DNA of 38,500 nt, taken from positions 6,620,322 through 6,658,821 of the forward strand of contig NC_135570.1 in assembly GCF_964340395.1 (NCBI RefSeq). Direction: 5' to 3'. Positions within the stretch are counted from its first letter, which is position 1; every line of letters starts with the position of its first letter. The position numbers were made by a program, and so were the translations under genes. Under the pieces are notes generated by a model. It saw only the letters and a list, made by a program, of their open reading frames with translations. It did no database searches and was not told where the DNA came from. Below are positions 15,680 through 35,876 of this stretch, piece by piece. Source of the stretch: Glandiceps talaboti. Lineage: Eukaryota; Hemichordata; Enteropneusta; Spengelidae.

Positions 15680-15915
15680 TGTATGTATGTATGTATGTAT
15701 GTATGTATGTATGTATGTATGTATGCATGTGTGTGTATGTATGTACGAATGTGTGTGTGTATGTATGTATGTATGTATGTATGTATGTATGTATGTATGT
15801 ATGTATGTATGTATGTATGTATGTATGTATGTATGTATGTATGTATGTATGTATGTATGTATGTATGTATGTATGTATGTATGTATGTATGTATGTATGT
15901 ATGTATGTATGTATG
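15640..15915. repeat. (GTAT)n microsatellite with a GTGT/GTAC core
   Basis: About 69 tetramers with an interruption cluster at 15725-15757 (GCAT, GTGT, GTAC, GAAT). The longer perfect half follows it. Confidence 0.95.
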
Positions 15916-16933
15916 CCTGATTTACACATCATAATGATCTTGAGAAATGATAAGGAAAACACAACTCCTAAAACAGAAACATGATAACTGACAAACCTGT
16001 CTTTTTATACAAGGAGTAAAGACGTGTTCGCTACAAAGTTTTTGCCAAAGAGGGCAGGCTTTATGCGATCATTACAGCATTTCCTTACAACTCATCTTTG
16101 TGTCAAATGCTTGTAGTTGGATATAGTCTTCCATTGAATAAGTTATCATCATGTCTTTTGTTTTAAAATAAAAGTGAGGAAAAAGCTTTTCAAACACAGA
16201 TTGCTGTTGTATATTGCATATAGAAATAAGGCGAGCGATCGTCAGATGTATGAAGTATATGAAAACTTTAATGAAAAATGAAAACATGGGGTGGGGGTAT
16301 GATGCGAGTTTGGATGACAGAACAATTCGGAATTCGGATAACTGGAGATTTACTATATTGCAGTTTAGAGTGAACCATGGCGTACAATGCGATGATGCCA
16401 TGTCATGCCGATTGGGCAGCGGACTGATATTTTATGGAACACACTTTAATAATACGTAATATAAAAATCAATTATATATTTCATTCACAAACCAAGTTAC
16501 ATGAAATATATCGATTCATGAACTTCACAATTACACAATATTGACTATGCATTAAATGGAAACAATATTTTTCTGTTATTGTTTACACAAATTGTCAGTA
16601 TATTAATAAAAGTTCAAATCGAACTGGTTCGAGCTTATGGGCTGAGTCCCATTCTCGCCAACCAGAGTTATTATTTCTTCCAGTAGGGACCGCCTCGTTA
16701 AGAACGGTACCGTAAAACGGTCGTGGTTTGCGACGATGCTGAGCCCTAGTGTGATATTATACTGTGAAGGTGATCACACACCAGATTGTAGAGTGTTATA
16801 GCTCACAAGGTTGTTACAGACTTTCAGATCCTCTATCTTGTAAATACTGTAGAATGATGCATCATGGGATGTGTGGTCTGGTTTTGTTTGTAAACATAGC
16901 GGCCATATCGTTCATTCGTGTACGCCATCACGT
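15916..16933. other. Gene-free stretch before the THAP relic
   Basis: Holds the second copy of the CATTCTCGC block (16648-16667). Open frames of about 80-110 codons on both strands at 16072-16459 lack features. No clear transposon terminus was found that would mark the left end of the THAP element. Confidence 0.5.
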
Positions 16934-17260
16934 AACATGATGCATCGTAAAATAGGCGGTTGTACATGTTGTGTACCAGGTTGTTTCAATATTAATAAAT
17001 AGCGAGAGAGGCGACAGAGGGAGCTGAAAGACTCTCAACTTCGAAAAAAAATGGATAAAAAACATCGGTAGAACTGGGAACACAGGCAAGTACAGCGAGT
17101 TCAAACAGCTGGTCATCGCGTATGTAGTGTACATTTCAAAGGGGACATGAAGACTTACAAGTTACATGGAAAATATACCAACTGAATCACCACTGAAGAA
17201 AACTCATATTAAAACACCTAGACGTCCTTTAGTAAGGAGATCCCTTGAAGATGTGGATAT
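16934..17260 (+). pseudogene. THAP-type zinc-finger relic (frame-broken)
   Basis: Read across frames, the plus strand gives CTCCVPGCFNINK (16956-16994), an in-frame TAG, then KKWIKNI.RTGNTGKYSEFKQ and, after another shift, GHRVCSVHF (about 17110-17137). This matches the THAP order: C-x(2-4)-C, a conserved Trp about 25 residues on, then C-x2-H-F. At least one stop and two frameshifts break it. Then follows a basic stretch (IKTPRRPLVRRSLEDVDIS). THAP domains occur in P-element-like and other transposases and in host proteins. The decay fits an old transposon. Confidence 0.65.
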
Positions 17261-17352
17261 ATCGCAAGCAACACGGTGCGATTAGACGGGTATTTCGGAG
17301 GGCGAGCCTTTGCAGAACTCTGATTTCCAATCAAAGTTAAGCACTACGTTGA

Positions 17353-17720
17353 ATGCCATCGAAAACGACCATTCCTATTGCATGCCTACAGTTACAGACG
17401 AGGCCAGCGGACCTTCAAATTTTATCCGAAACAAAGATTATTATTCGAGATATGGAGTCGAAAATCACTAAACTTGAGAGTGAAATGATTGACGTGATTG
17501 TTACGCAAGTCATCTTCTTCCCTGGTGGAAGAAGAGACATTTTGTAATCATAATGCTAAAAGTATGTGGTGTAATAAAATACCTATGATGGTGTTCACTA
17601 ACCTCAAGAATTGGTTCATTCCACATCTTCTGGCACCCTCTATTGATGACAAGCAATTACAAGCACGTCTCCGTTTTGTGTATTTCATATTTTTATCACC
17701 ATCTGTATTTGTTGCATACT
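17353..17720 (+). pseudogene. Possible continuation of the THAP relic (coiled coil, weak transposase match)
   Basis: One frame gives a heptad-like IIIRDMESKITKLESEMIDVIV (17428-17493), as often seen after a THAP domain. A shifted frame then reads ...KIPMMVFTNLKNWFIPHL (about 17576-17632), loosely like the segment before the catalytic domain in THAP-fused DDE transposases. This second part is an inference from pattern only. Confidence 0.3.
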
Positions 17721-17809
17721 TCATAAATGTCAAATCATCGAACCAATCAGATATTTTACTTTTGAAGTTTCAATGCCAATTGTCTTGGTTTTTGTGTACA
17801 AGCTAAGGC

Positions 17810-18528
17810 TTGTGGAATTGGTGTAATACCACTCAGACTCAGTTTATAGTCCACCAACTGTAGGACACCAGCTACATGTTTACAGCTACCTCTTTATCCA
17901 GCAACACACTTGCAATTTCACTCACATTGTCACTTGATAGAATCCAAGTATGCAGTTATCTGTTCTTTAACTTGCACTAACAACTGCCTTTACTTTGACC
18001 GCTTCACTGTCTTCTTTTTTGTTTAACAGTAAGTTCCTAACTGTCCCACATTTAAAGATACTGTATCCATTTTGTCTATAGTTTTCCAAGTTCGAGTAAT
18101 TTATAAATTGTACCATGTCTAAAATTATCAGTTAATGAGTAGTCCATCCAGTTGTGTTTTGCCATGATGCTCTGCATGATCATTACGTTTTACTTGTCGT
18201 TCACATATTATCGTCTTGGTTTATCACTACCTTGTTCCTTTCTCTATCTTCACTATTATAATTTACATCTTTGCAACTAAAGAATGAGAAAATATAAGGC
18301 CCGTTGAGATGTTTGGTATACATTACATGATACATAGTAAACTAGTGTATACTTATAACTTCAAAATCTAATCAGATACTGACTTTAAATGTATCGACCT
18401 TCACCATCGTGTGTCCAAGTCAAGTTGGCACGGTATCATGGCTTTGAATTAGTTATTCTCTAGTTTGGTACACTCTGGTGTCACTACCCGGCCCGGCCCT
18501 CACGGGATTTCAAGCTTTTAATAAGGCT
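17810..18528. other. Gene-free stretch
   Basis: AT-rich, no coding signal. The right end of the THAP relic may lie here but is not visible. Confidence 0.5.
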
Positions 18529-18537
18529 ACTGCCACA

Positions 18538-18746
18538 CAATCTGATCAAAATCCGATGTGGTGAAAGCGGCTAGATGTCCTTATTTACCTCTATTCATCG
18601 TGTTGTGACGTTTGTTTTGTTCGGAGTGATCGCCGCCTTCCCACGGCACGGCGATCACTCCGAACAAAATAAACGTCACAACACGATGAATAGAGGTAAA
18701 TAAGGACATCTAGTCGCTTTCACCACATCGGATTTTAATCAGATTG
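18538..18746. mobile_element. 209-bp palindromic foldback element with 8-bp target duplication
   Basis: Arms 18538-18635 and 18649-18746 (98 bp each) differ at three positions, all transitions, around a 13-nt loop. ACTGCCAC flanks both sides (18529-18536 and 18747-18754), with one extra base on the left. An 8-bp duplication is typical of hAT-type elements. The ends read CAATCTGAT. No coding capacity. Confidence 0.85.
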
Positions 18747-18754
18747 ACTGCCAC

Positions 18755-20477
18755 CGTTCCTCGCGGGGAGGGATAATGTCACCACCCTCGATATTTCTCG
18801 TCGCTGAATCACACAGAACTCATTAAAAGCTTCCATTCTACCGTAAAATACCAAATAGAAACCTATTATTTCATTTCTCGTGCGGTGGTACCACTGCACT
18901 AGACACTCAACTTCCGATATAATGATATAAGTTTACCAGCTATCACGGAAGTTACTGTAATGAACTATTCGTAATTTTACACTACTACCCAAACGACATA
19001 TCGACTATGAGTGCCAAATTGTTGAATTGTTGAACCAATATTATTGTTTGCATTTTTACAAAAATAAATAATTATGGAATAAAAAACTGTTTTACAATGA
19101 TGAATATAAACAAAAACAGACATCGTAGTATTTATATGATGGAAATGAACGGCCTCGTGAATCAACTTACCTCGCAACTAGAGCTATTTTACGGGCGCGT
19201 TACGGCACTGCAACCACCTCTTCATAGGGGAATAGTACATACCTCAACGGACAATCAATAACAGCGCAGGGTTTATTCATTTTTTCATCAGAATCCATCT
19301 TATCCGCGAGCTATCACAAGTCAACGTTGCAAACAATCGCCGGGCATTTATCGTCTGTCTGTCGTCTGCAAAGTGACAAAATTTCCCATAATTCAGCGCG
19401 CAAGGATAATCTCGCACATGCGTATTTTGGTTTCCAAGTCCGTAGACTGTTACGATCGAGATACGTCGTGACGTTTCGCCCTCACCGGCCTCCTCTCACA
19501 CAGGGGTTGGCCGATGTTTCAGGGCGCCCCGTCACGGCGTACCTTACAGACTAGCAAGTCCGCTAACCCAAATGAATTGTTATAGTATTGTTGCCACCAG
19601 GTGTTTCTCCTGGGTTATGTAAATTTAAAAGATGTATAGAACGGCCACCGCAGAAGTAGACATGTGGTAGTTTAATATGCAAATATATTAACACCTGATT
19701 TATATGTAAAGTAAACAACCCCCACCTGGATCAACCTGCAGTCAGTGACCAAGTTACAATACTAGCCATGTTATCTCTTTGTGACTGGCTGACGGGCAAT
19801 ATTTTGGATAGCGCCCTCAAAGTCGATGGAACGAGGTCTCTTCGTTCATAATTGCGATTTCAATGTTTAGTAAGAATAACTGTTGGCATCGGTTATGCCA
19901 TGTCATTCAAGACTTAAAATGGACACAGACTTTCATGACATGTACAGACTTGCGCCCCCATACTAAAGAGTGAAGATAAACTGTCATAAATATTGAAATA
20001 TGACTCCGACTGAAACATTGCGATGATAATCAACCATAAGTTTTCTCGAAGTGGTTGATTTAAAAATACCATCTGCCTTCTCGAGATACTGAACAAAGAA
20101 CAAACAAGTAAACAAATTTAAACAAACAAACAGATGATAACTTGTCGTTATTACTTGGTAATTACACGATATAGAAGTACTTCGAAGATGTATGACAATA
20201 ATCTTCATATGAAAATTGACCATATATATTTTACAAAAAAAGTTGAAATCAGTATGACGAAATGGAGTGGTAACATTACTTTTAAAAAATCTCTGTGACT
20301 ATATTCAGACGGAGGAAAGAATGACTGAGGTGTGAGCCGTAAATATCACATTGCATTGTAAAGTTGATTCTTTGAGTGTTAATTCACACCACATGGGAAC
20401 AAATATTCAGTTTATATTAAGTATTCAATAATGAGAAACACCATGCATTAGGAATATATTTCGCTCTTATTTGTTGC
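18755..20477. other. Mostly featureless; GC-richer island near 19.3-19.55 kb
   Basis: 19320-19555 is richer in GC and CG than its surroundings and carries a 75-codon open frame without a recognised motif. A minus-strand donor-like GCGAG|gtaag lies at about 19169. Together these could mark a promoter or leader exon of a minus-strand gene, but the support is thin. Confidence 0.3.
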
Positions 20478-20572
20478 CCACTCAATCACTCATTTGCTTG
20501 CTTGCTCGCTCGCTCACTCACCCACCCACCCACCCACCCACTCGCTCACTCACTCACTCACTCACATACACT
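20478..20572. repeat. (GCTC)/(CACC)/(CACT) tetramer cluster
   Basis: TTGC, GCTC, CACC and CACT tetramers in successive short blocks, again related by single changes. Frames reading SLTH/PTHP are artefacts. Confidence 0.85.
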
Positions 20573-22216
20573 CTTTTTCAATACACTGCTTAGTGATATT
20601 TCAGTATCCACTACGATCGGTAATGATTTAACATTAAGTCCAAAATCTCTCAACAGTTTTGTCGACAGAAATTTAGTGTCATTGAATGTAGAACAGTAAA
20701 AATGGCTGATAAAAGAATCTACAATCAGAAAGAACTTGGATGACTAAGCAATATTTTTTGACCTATAAAGTTATCTTATCTATGAGATAGAAATGATACA
20801 AGTCGACCGGCAGTTCACCTTTTATTTTATTTCATCATCATCTTCAGCTGCTTTGGTCATCACATGCTGGGAACAGACATGTGTAGCAGAGATACGAATA
20901 CCCTAAATCAAATACATGTGTCTTTGTCTATCTCGACAAGAAATGACACATTTATAGATATGTTTGAAATGTTGCAGAAAAATGATAACAGAAGCACCTG
21001 TACTAAAATGTCACAGTGAGTAAAATATATCATTTACAAGACCCGTGTGATTCATTCGTGTGTGACATCATGCTTTTCCCCGTGATCATACACACCTCTC
21101 AAAAGACTCTCAAGTCACATGGGGACACCGTGTGAATAGCAGCTGTAAGATATGCAATGGATTGTATTTGTCACATCACATACATACGTTTTTATATGAC
21201 AACTCAATCATGTATCTGTTACATTAGACGAGGATTCCGCGCATTTTTAGAGTTTTTTCCTTAAAAGACGTGTACAGCAATGCGATACCACTAGTATATA
21301 CCTTCAAGTGTCGGTTTAAATAACAAGAGTAATACGTTCCCCCCCCCCATCCCCACCCCACCCCCATATATGCAAATGAATTGTAGTCTACATTTGTTTT
21401 ATCTATGGAATTGATGGGAAAGAAGTTGCAAATCTGTTCTTGTCAATCTACCAAAATGTAATAGAAGCTTTAATATTGACCAATATAGTCTTTTGGATGA
21501 ATAGTGGTATATCCTACTATTTGTAATACCACGGTTTCTTATGTGCTGATAACTAGATCACATTCATTAAACAACATGCCAACGGCATATCCCTATCCCT
21601 AACACAAATGCAGCCACATTCACACTTAATACAGGTCACAATGATTGGTTGCCAGGGGAAACGTGGCATTACGTTGCTTGACTGCAAGCAATATAATTAT
21701 ATTTACTTTTTGTCGAAGTCAAATTTTACATCTATTGACGATCAAGTGTGGGTGGGCGAATGTATTCATTCATTGTGAAGCGATGGGTGGGGTATGGAGG
21801 GAGGGAGGAAGGAGGGATGAATAGGTGGGCAATAGATAAATTGTGCAATAAATGGGTGGATAAGATAAAACAACATATGATTGATTGGCAGATAAACTAA
21901 TGGATTGCTGCTGCGTGAAACACTGTGTAACAGTTCCAGTGTATCTTGCTTGACACTATTATTTACACCGCTCTAAATACATATGTATGAAGCACTGTGG
22001 TTTACGCCAGCATAGACATTTGAGTTTATATATATGTATATGTAAAAAAAAAATCTTTCCTCTCCAACCAAAATAGATCTAACTCTCCATTTTTTTTTGA
22101 ATTTCAAAAAGGTTCCCATGGCATATTGTGCGAATATATCTTTTTTTCTGAAGTTCACAACAATCAACAAGACAACAACGACCCTATGATTTATCTTCAA
22201 TCAATTACTCAGTGAA
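20573..22216. other. Gene-free stretch
   Basis: Short C-rich run (21340-21365) and GGAGG/GGTGG-type degenerate repeats (21745-21890). No exon supported. Confidence 0.55.
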
Positions 22217-22218
22217 TG

Positions 22219-22250
<32 letters not shown>

Positions 22251-22513
22251 TGTATGTATGTATGTATGTACGTACGTACGTACGTACGTATGACGTATGT
22301 ACGTATGTATGTATGTATGTATGTAAGTACGTGTGTGTGTACGTATGTGTGTATGTATGTATGTATGTATGTATGTATGTGTGTATGCATGTATTTATTT
22401 ATGTATGTATGTATGTATGTATGTATGTATGTATGTATGTGTATGTATGTATGTATGTATGTATGTATGTATGTATGTATGTATGTATGTATGTATGTAT
22501 GTATGTATGTATG
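22217..22513. repeat. (GTAT)n with an internal (GTAC)n block
   Basis: GTAT tetramers; 22268-22290 switches to GTAC, then mixed GTAC/GTGT, then TTAT and back to long perfect GTAT until 22513. Confidence 0.95.
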
Positions 22514-22921
22514 CAATTAGCAGTTAGGAGACTATCCTTTAGATGTGTACTATCAATGAACCCAACAGGTGTGAGTTGTGTACTAATTAGATACTGTCAA
22601 CCGGAAAGCGAAGAAGATAATCGTCTGCACTAGATAATAGTTATCACCAACGGAAGCGATGGACCATTGTGAAAATATGTAACATGAAAGAAATTGTGGC
22701 TATAAATCTCTATGGACGGAAACAATTTCATGTTTTACACTTTACTTAGTGTCCAAAAGTTTAAATTATTAGGAAGCAATAAAATATGAGCGTTGTTAAT
22801 GCGTGGGTATAAATACTGTAACCTTTATATAGAAAAATATACTTTGCATGGATGCAAGACAGGGGATAACTCGTACTGTTACCAATTCGTGTGATATGTT
22901 TCTATAATGGATTAAACACAG

Positions 22922-23122
22922 GACCGCAATTCTGTGGCTCATATCGTGGATTTAACAGTGAACTGCACGAAAATGGAATGCATTATCTATTTGGAGTCGT
23001 CACGGAGGGATTGCAACTACGTCATAGTACAAGGAATTCTGATGACTGCAGCTTGAATACAGTCTGTAATCACGATCTGATATCAACGAATGGAAATTGC
23101 CATGTGTGTTCCAATTTCCAAG
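22922..23122 (+). CDS. Candidate cysteine-containing exon, phase 1-1
   Basis: Acceptor attaaacacag, then 201 bases open in one frame, then AAG|gtaatg. The peptide contains FCGSYRGFNSELHENG and NGNCHVCSNF, with five cysteines in 66 residues, and the exon is symmetric phase 1-1, as in extracellular modules. No family recognised and no partner exon found. It could be a chance open frame or part of another repeat. Confidence 0.25.
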
Positions 23123-23451
23123 GTAATGAAAGAGAAGAAGAAAAAGAACGCTCAGAACAAGCCCTTTCCTTCATCCAAAGCCACAGACTGACAATAGTGT
23201 GTAATTTAGTTACTCTACAAATTAATATCACTCGTAAACCAGCAAATACCCGAGAGTATTTCGAAAAAGTTTCACTGTCTATGAAATACAACAGCGTCGA
23301 TAATATTTTGGAGAATTGCTATAAAATTATCTCCATGTGATAACGATTTCGATGATGAGTTTCTTTAATTTTCACAGCTTTTCTTTTCTAACAGTGCAAT
23401 GGTTGTATGAAGTTGTGTCAAGTTCAGTGAGATTGACTACAAATGTTGACG

Positions 23452-23750
23452 TTAAACGGCAACGCCACTCCAGGAAAGAGAGAAATATGCATAAACTGTG
23501 AGCTCTGGAGAGTATAGCATTTTGTACTCATGACTATTCAGTGTTCAACCATTGAATAATGTATTTATACTATCTCCCATGATGCAATAGCCCATAGCAA
23601 AGATACCATATAAATGCACAAGATCAACTTGATGTTTTTCTGAAATCGTAAATAATTGTAGGTGATGTAAAAAAATAAATATGAAATGACTCTCCAGAAC
23701 CAATAGTTTATGAAAATGTCTCTATTTCCTGGAGTGGTGTTGCCCTTTAA
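23452..23750 (-). mobile_element. MITE-like element, family 2 copy 1
   Basis: TTAA at both ends (23452-23455 and 23747-23750) and long diverged terminal inverted repeats of about 75 bp, both containing CCACTCCAGGAAA and CTCTGGAGAGT-like blocks. Length is about 299 bp with no coding capacity. The reverse strand aligns over its whole left and middle part with the copy starting at 25924. Confidence 0.8.
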
Positions 23751-24101
23751 GATAAAAAATACAGATAACAGAGATTGGGTTCTCACTGTGAAAGTGTATC
23801 AATGGTTGGTCTATGTGGTATTGGATTACTGTATACATGTGACTAGTATGTATAAGTTCTCTCCTGTTTAAATGTTTTTAGCTTACACCCTTTAAGACAT
23901 TTAGCTTACACACTTTCAAAGCTATAGCTTTTGGCTGATAATATGTCAGTATACATTTCCATGATTTGATGGTACTTCCAATTAGTCCAAAGTTTAGAGA
24001 GACAAAATATACATGTCCTGCTCGAACATGAACAATAAATAAATATATTAAGTCTACCATGTGTTCATTGTAACAGTGGTAGTATGGTACTGTTTACATT
24101 T

Positions 24102-24365
24102 ATGAAAGTGGCGATTGGGTATTTAGTTTGGATTTTTTAATTGATAAAACAAATTGTATCATGGCCTCCTACACGGAAAAGCAATGTGAATCAATACAGA
24201 CCCAGTCTGTGTTTGTAACTCAATACATTGCAAAAAGCTAAAACAAAATTAAAAGCAAGACACTATCCACCAAGTTTTGCTCTTGAAACCAGTATACGAA
24301 AAAGGGTCAAAAGGGCACCCTGCTACAACCTTTGTTGACAATCCTCATCAATATGGCCACTTTAA
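24102..24365. mobile_element. MITE-like element, family 3 copy 2
   Basis: Left side gaaagtggc...gattggg, tttggatttttta and TATCATGGCCTCCTAC match family 3 copy 1. The right end, read in reverse, is TTAAAGTGGCCATATTGATG, ending at TTAA 24362-24365. The open frames over this stretch on both strands are explained by the element. Confidence 0.68.
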
Positions 24366-25540
24366 CCAAATAAGCAACAAATTCTGTGTAAGCGATGATT
24401 GTGTGTTATCTGTATTGTGGTTGCCTTCAATTAAAATCTTGCAAGTTGCCGCCAGTGCCATTGAACTTGAAACATCGTTTATCAAATAGTCTTTATACTT
24501 CAGCGAGGTGAAGCCAAAGTCAGAAGAGTTACTGACAGGCGACGATTGACCAATCAACGAATGGGGAATCATTTTTCAGAAGTAAAGATGTCCGAGTAAT
24601 ATAAATCGTAACCACCACAGTGGTAAAAAGTTTAGCTTATGGAATAACTGAGATTGATTATACGTGCCGACAGTGAGAGGTGGTTATTAATACATTTAAA
24701 GAATAGCACAGACATTGTGGCAATAAGAAAGCCATTAACTACAACAGAGAGGTAATTAAATACTGGACATGAAATGTAACGGTAGGTCCTACATGTAGTT
24801 GCAATAGTAAAAGTGTAAATGTCCTGTTACAGTGTTAAAACAGTGTTTTAAAAAAATACATGTTTTGTTCTTTAATTATTTTTTCATTTTCTTTGATTTG
24901 AATTATATTGCAAAGTATGGAAGTAAACATGAACAAAAAAAATAGTAAACGCCAATAGAGGTCTTTCAAAAGATATGTTCTCTTGGTCACAGTTCTGATT
25001 TGAATTATATTTAAAAAGTAGGGTGTAAAAAATAAGTAAAGAATAGTAAAAAATGAATAGTGGTTTTTCAGAAGACATTTTCTGTTGTTTCGTAAGTTTA
25101 GATTTTCTGATTTTGAATGTAATCGGAAATTAGGGGAGTAAAAACAAGAAAAAAGTAGTATTTGAAGTTTGTGCTGTTGTAATAAATATATGTCTATTGT
25201 AGATTTGGCGACAAAAAAGCAAATTGTTGTTTACTTGAAATGTATTGAAAAGCGAGAACAGGAAATCGTAAATTTACAAGGCTAAGGCACTTGACTGAAA
25301 TTACAGGAGAGAACTAGTGTTTTTTGGGAGGGTCACTCTTTTTCATGCAAGTATTTGGGGGAGGGTCACGATATTTTGTGCATGCATTAAGGGGATGCTA
25401 CTATTTTCTGTGCAATGATAGTTTGATCATGTTTTTTTATCTCAAACACGGAATATGAGAATACAACATTCAGTGACTGGTCATGACAGACTTCAAAATT
25501 GAGCTCATGAGTTTTTATTCAACATAAATAGTCTCCTTAC
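24366..25540. other. Gene-free stretch
   Basis: Very AT-rich. Two related blocks (gatttgaattatatt...gtaaa...aatagtaaa) near 24893-24948 and 25000-25050 suggest a diverged local duplication of about 110 bases. Confidence 0.5.
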
Positions 25541-25769
25541 CTCCATGTCTTCATCTGTACTTCTTTGTGAAAATGTTTATGAAAATGGCTCAGGGTGTTA
25601 TTGCATTGGGAATGTATACACATTTGGTTTTCACTTTCCTCTATTTTCTGTATATAACTTTCAGTTTCAGTCGGTCCGAACTCTTTGAATGTGTAAACCA
25701 AGAGGTTTTCTCTTGTAAAAATTTCTCTTTTGAAACTTTCTGATCTCTTGACTTCAATTTGTGACAGAC
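25541..25769 (-). CDS. Candidate orphan exon, minus strand
   Basis: Minus-strand acceptor ttgctatttgtcag and donor CATGGAG|gtaagg enclose 229 bases open in one frame (phase 1 in, phase 2 out). The peptide is charged (for example REIFTRENLLVYTFKEFG, then ESENQMCIHSQCNNTLSHFH). Not recognised, and no neighbouring exon is evident. Confidence 0.25.
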
Positions 25770-25923
25770 CTGACAAATAGCAATATTTATCAATGGTATA
25801 TATCTAAGGTTTTATGAATAACACAAAATAGAAGCAACAGTGTAGACGTTGTTTGACTTCATGTGTGACCCAATACAAAGGAATATTTTACAGTCCATAT
25901 AACCAATTTTGTAGTTGTATACA

Positions 25924-26200
25924 TTTAAAGAGCAACACTACTACAGGAAATAGAAACATTCCTTATGCAATGGGTTCTAGAGAATCATTTAATGACTTTG
26001 CTCCACTCACAATAACTTGTGATTTCAGAGAAACATCAAATAGATCTTGTGCTTTATAGGGTATCTTTGCTGTGGTCCACATTGCCTCGTAGGAATTAGC
26101 AGAAATGATTATTGGTGGTTGAACAATGAATATTCATGAGATGTTTTACACTGAAGAGAATAAGCACTTAGGAGTCATGAATATTCATTTGTCAGCCATA
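25924..26200 (+). mobile_element. MITE-like element, family 2 copy 2
   Basis: Begins TTTAAAGAGCAACACTACTAC and continues with CAGGAAATAGAAACATT, TTCTAGAGAATCATTT, gatttcagagaaacatcaa and ttggtggttgaaca, each matching the reverse strand of the 23452-23750 copy. The right terminal repeat is degraded, so the end is approximate. The open frame across 25853-26059 is produced by this element and is not a gene. Confidence 0.7.
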
Positions 26201-26555
26201 AATAATCATTTAATAGTTTTGAATCCGTTTGCTCAGTGGGAAACTCCTGTCATTTCACACACTAAAGAATCATAATATACATTTACTGGTTGGACACATC
26301 CCTACAGAGTGGTCCTAAATAGTCTACCTAGCTATAGGGCAACTAAAACCTTACCGATTTCTATAAGATCTCAGACATCAATATCAATCAGGTTATTGGT
26401 CTTACACCTGCTGACATAACGCTGCAGTGTATTTCTCCAGACTACACTTTGCAAGAAAATCTTTGCTATCACTTCTGAACTTGCCCTAGTAAAACTCGTA
26501 CTTGTCGAAGGCAAGTTCCATTCAGTAGGTGGCCATATTGAATTTTGTCGTCAGA

Positions 26556-26790
26556 CAGTACAGTACAGTACAGTACAGTACAGTACAGTACAGTACAGTA
26601 CAGTACAGTACAGTACAGTACAGTACATGCAGTACAGTACAGTAAAGTACACTACAGTACAGTACAGTGCAGTGCAGTGCAGTGCAGTGCAATGCAATGC
26701 AATGCAATGCAATGCAATGCAATACAATACAATACAATACAATACAATACAATACAATACAATACAATACAATACAATACAATACAATAC
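26556..26790. repeat. Pentamer satellite with four successive unit types
   Basis: Blocks run CAGTA (26556-26670, with a short irregular break near 26626), CAGTG (about 26668-26690), CAATG (about 26691-26720) and CAATA (about 26721-26789). Each step is one transition. It ends about 520 bases before the protease-homologue promoter. Confidence 0.93.
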
Positions 26791-27305
26791 TTCTCCACTG
26801 TCAGGACTTTTCAACCCCAAATAACAATTTATTGAATATATCATATGGAATGGAATCTTAAAGGAGTTCACGATAATATACATTTTTGATTTCACCACTG
26901 TAACTCAATTACTTTGTAAACGTACACATCACCAGATACTAGTATACAAGCAATGCAAATAGAAGTTGTGGCATTACAATGATTTCAAAATTCTACAGTC
27001 AACTTTTACTAATAAAGTTAAACCATACTAACTACTGACAGAAATACAATTAATTTATTAATTAATTGATTGATTGATTAATTAATTAATAAGTAAAACA
27101 CAAACACAAGTTCTGTTTGATATATGTGATAGTCACGCGTGATAAACACAGTATTCAGGAGACATTGTTTAAACAGTATGATGAAAATAGCACATGACGA
27201 CAGTCAGCTCTTCCGATAAAAACGTGCATCACTGTTGAATGATTAATGAAATTCCAGCCGAACACCGAATTTATTTCTCACGCAGTTAACCATCAAACAG
27301 GAGCA

Positions 27306-27312
27306 TATATAG
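27306..27312 (+). promoter_or_regulatory. TATA box of the CUB/LDLa/protease-homologue gene
   Basis: TATATAG lies 69 bases before the ATG. An initiator-like CCAGTTC follows about 29 bases downstream (A near 27335), with a second TCAGCTC near 27342. This would give a 5' leader of about 40-45 bases. Confidence 0.6.
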
Positions 27313-27380
27313 AGAAATATAAGGACAGTTTGTCCAGTTCTTCAGCTCAATTCAAGTCAAGCAAGTACAAATCCATAATC

Positions 27381-35770
<8,390 letters not shown>

Positions 35771-35870
35771 TAAGTATATTCAACTCATATACACCAGTGT
35801 ATGTCAAAAATTGTATTGTTAATGTACACATGAAACTGTACTTCTTAATTTGTGACTTACAAGCTCATAC

Positions 35871-35876
35871 ATTAAA
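35871..35876 (+). terminator. Poly(A) signal ATTAAA
   Basis: ATTAAA lies 101 bases after the stop codon in AT-rich sequence and is followed by a G/T-rich stretch (gtgcgtatatg). It is the first standard variant hexamer after the gene. Confidence 0.6.

Noticed and set aside
18509-18836. Outer inverted pair AAGCTTTTAAT around the 209-bp palindrome
   Set aside because: Only 11 bases match, and the flanks between it and the palindrome do not pair, so chance cannot be excluded.
24277-24572. Overlapping plus- and minus-strand frames of about 70 codons
   Set aside because: They cover the right half of family 3 copy 2 and lack splice context.
25853-26059. 68-codon plus-strand frame with several cysteines
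   Set aside because: Most of it lies inside family 2 copy 2, whose sequence matches the non-coding copy at 23452-23750.
26556-26790. Regular short repeats considered as a CRISPR-like or promoter array
   Set aside because: There are no spacers, the units are pentamers in direct contact, and the genomic context is animal.
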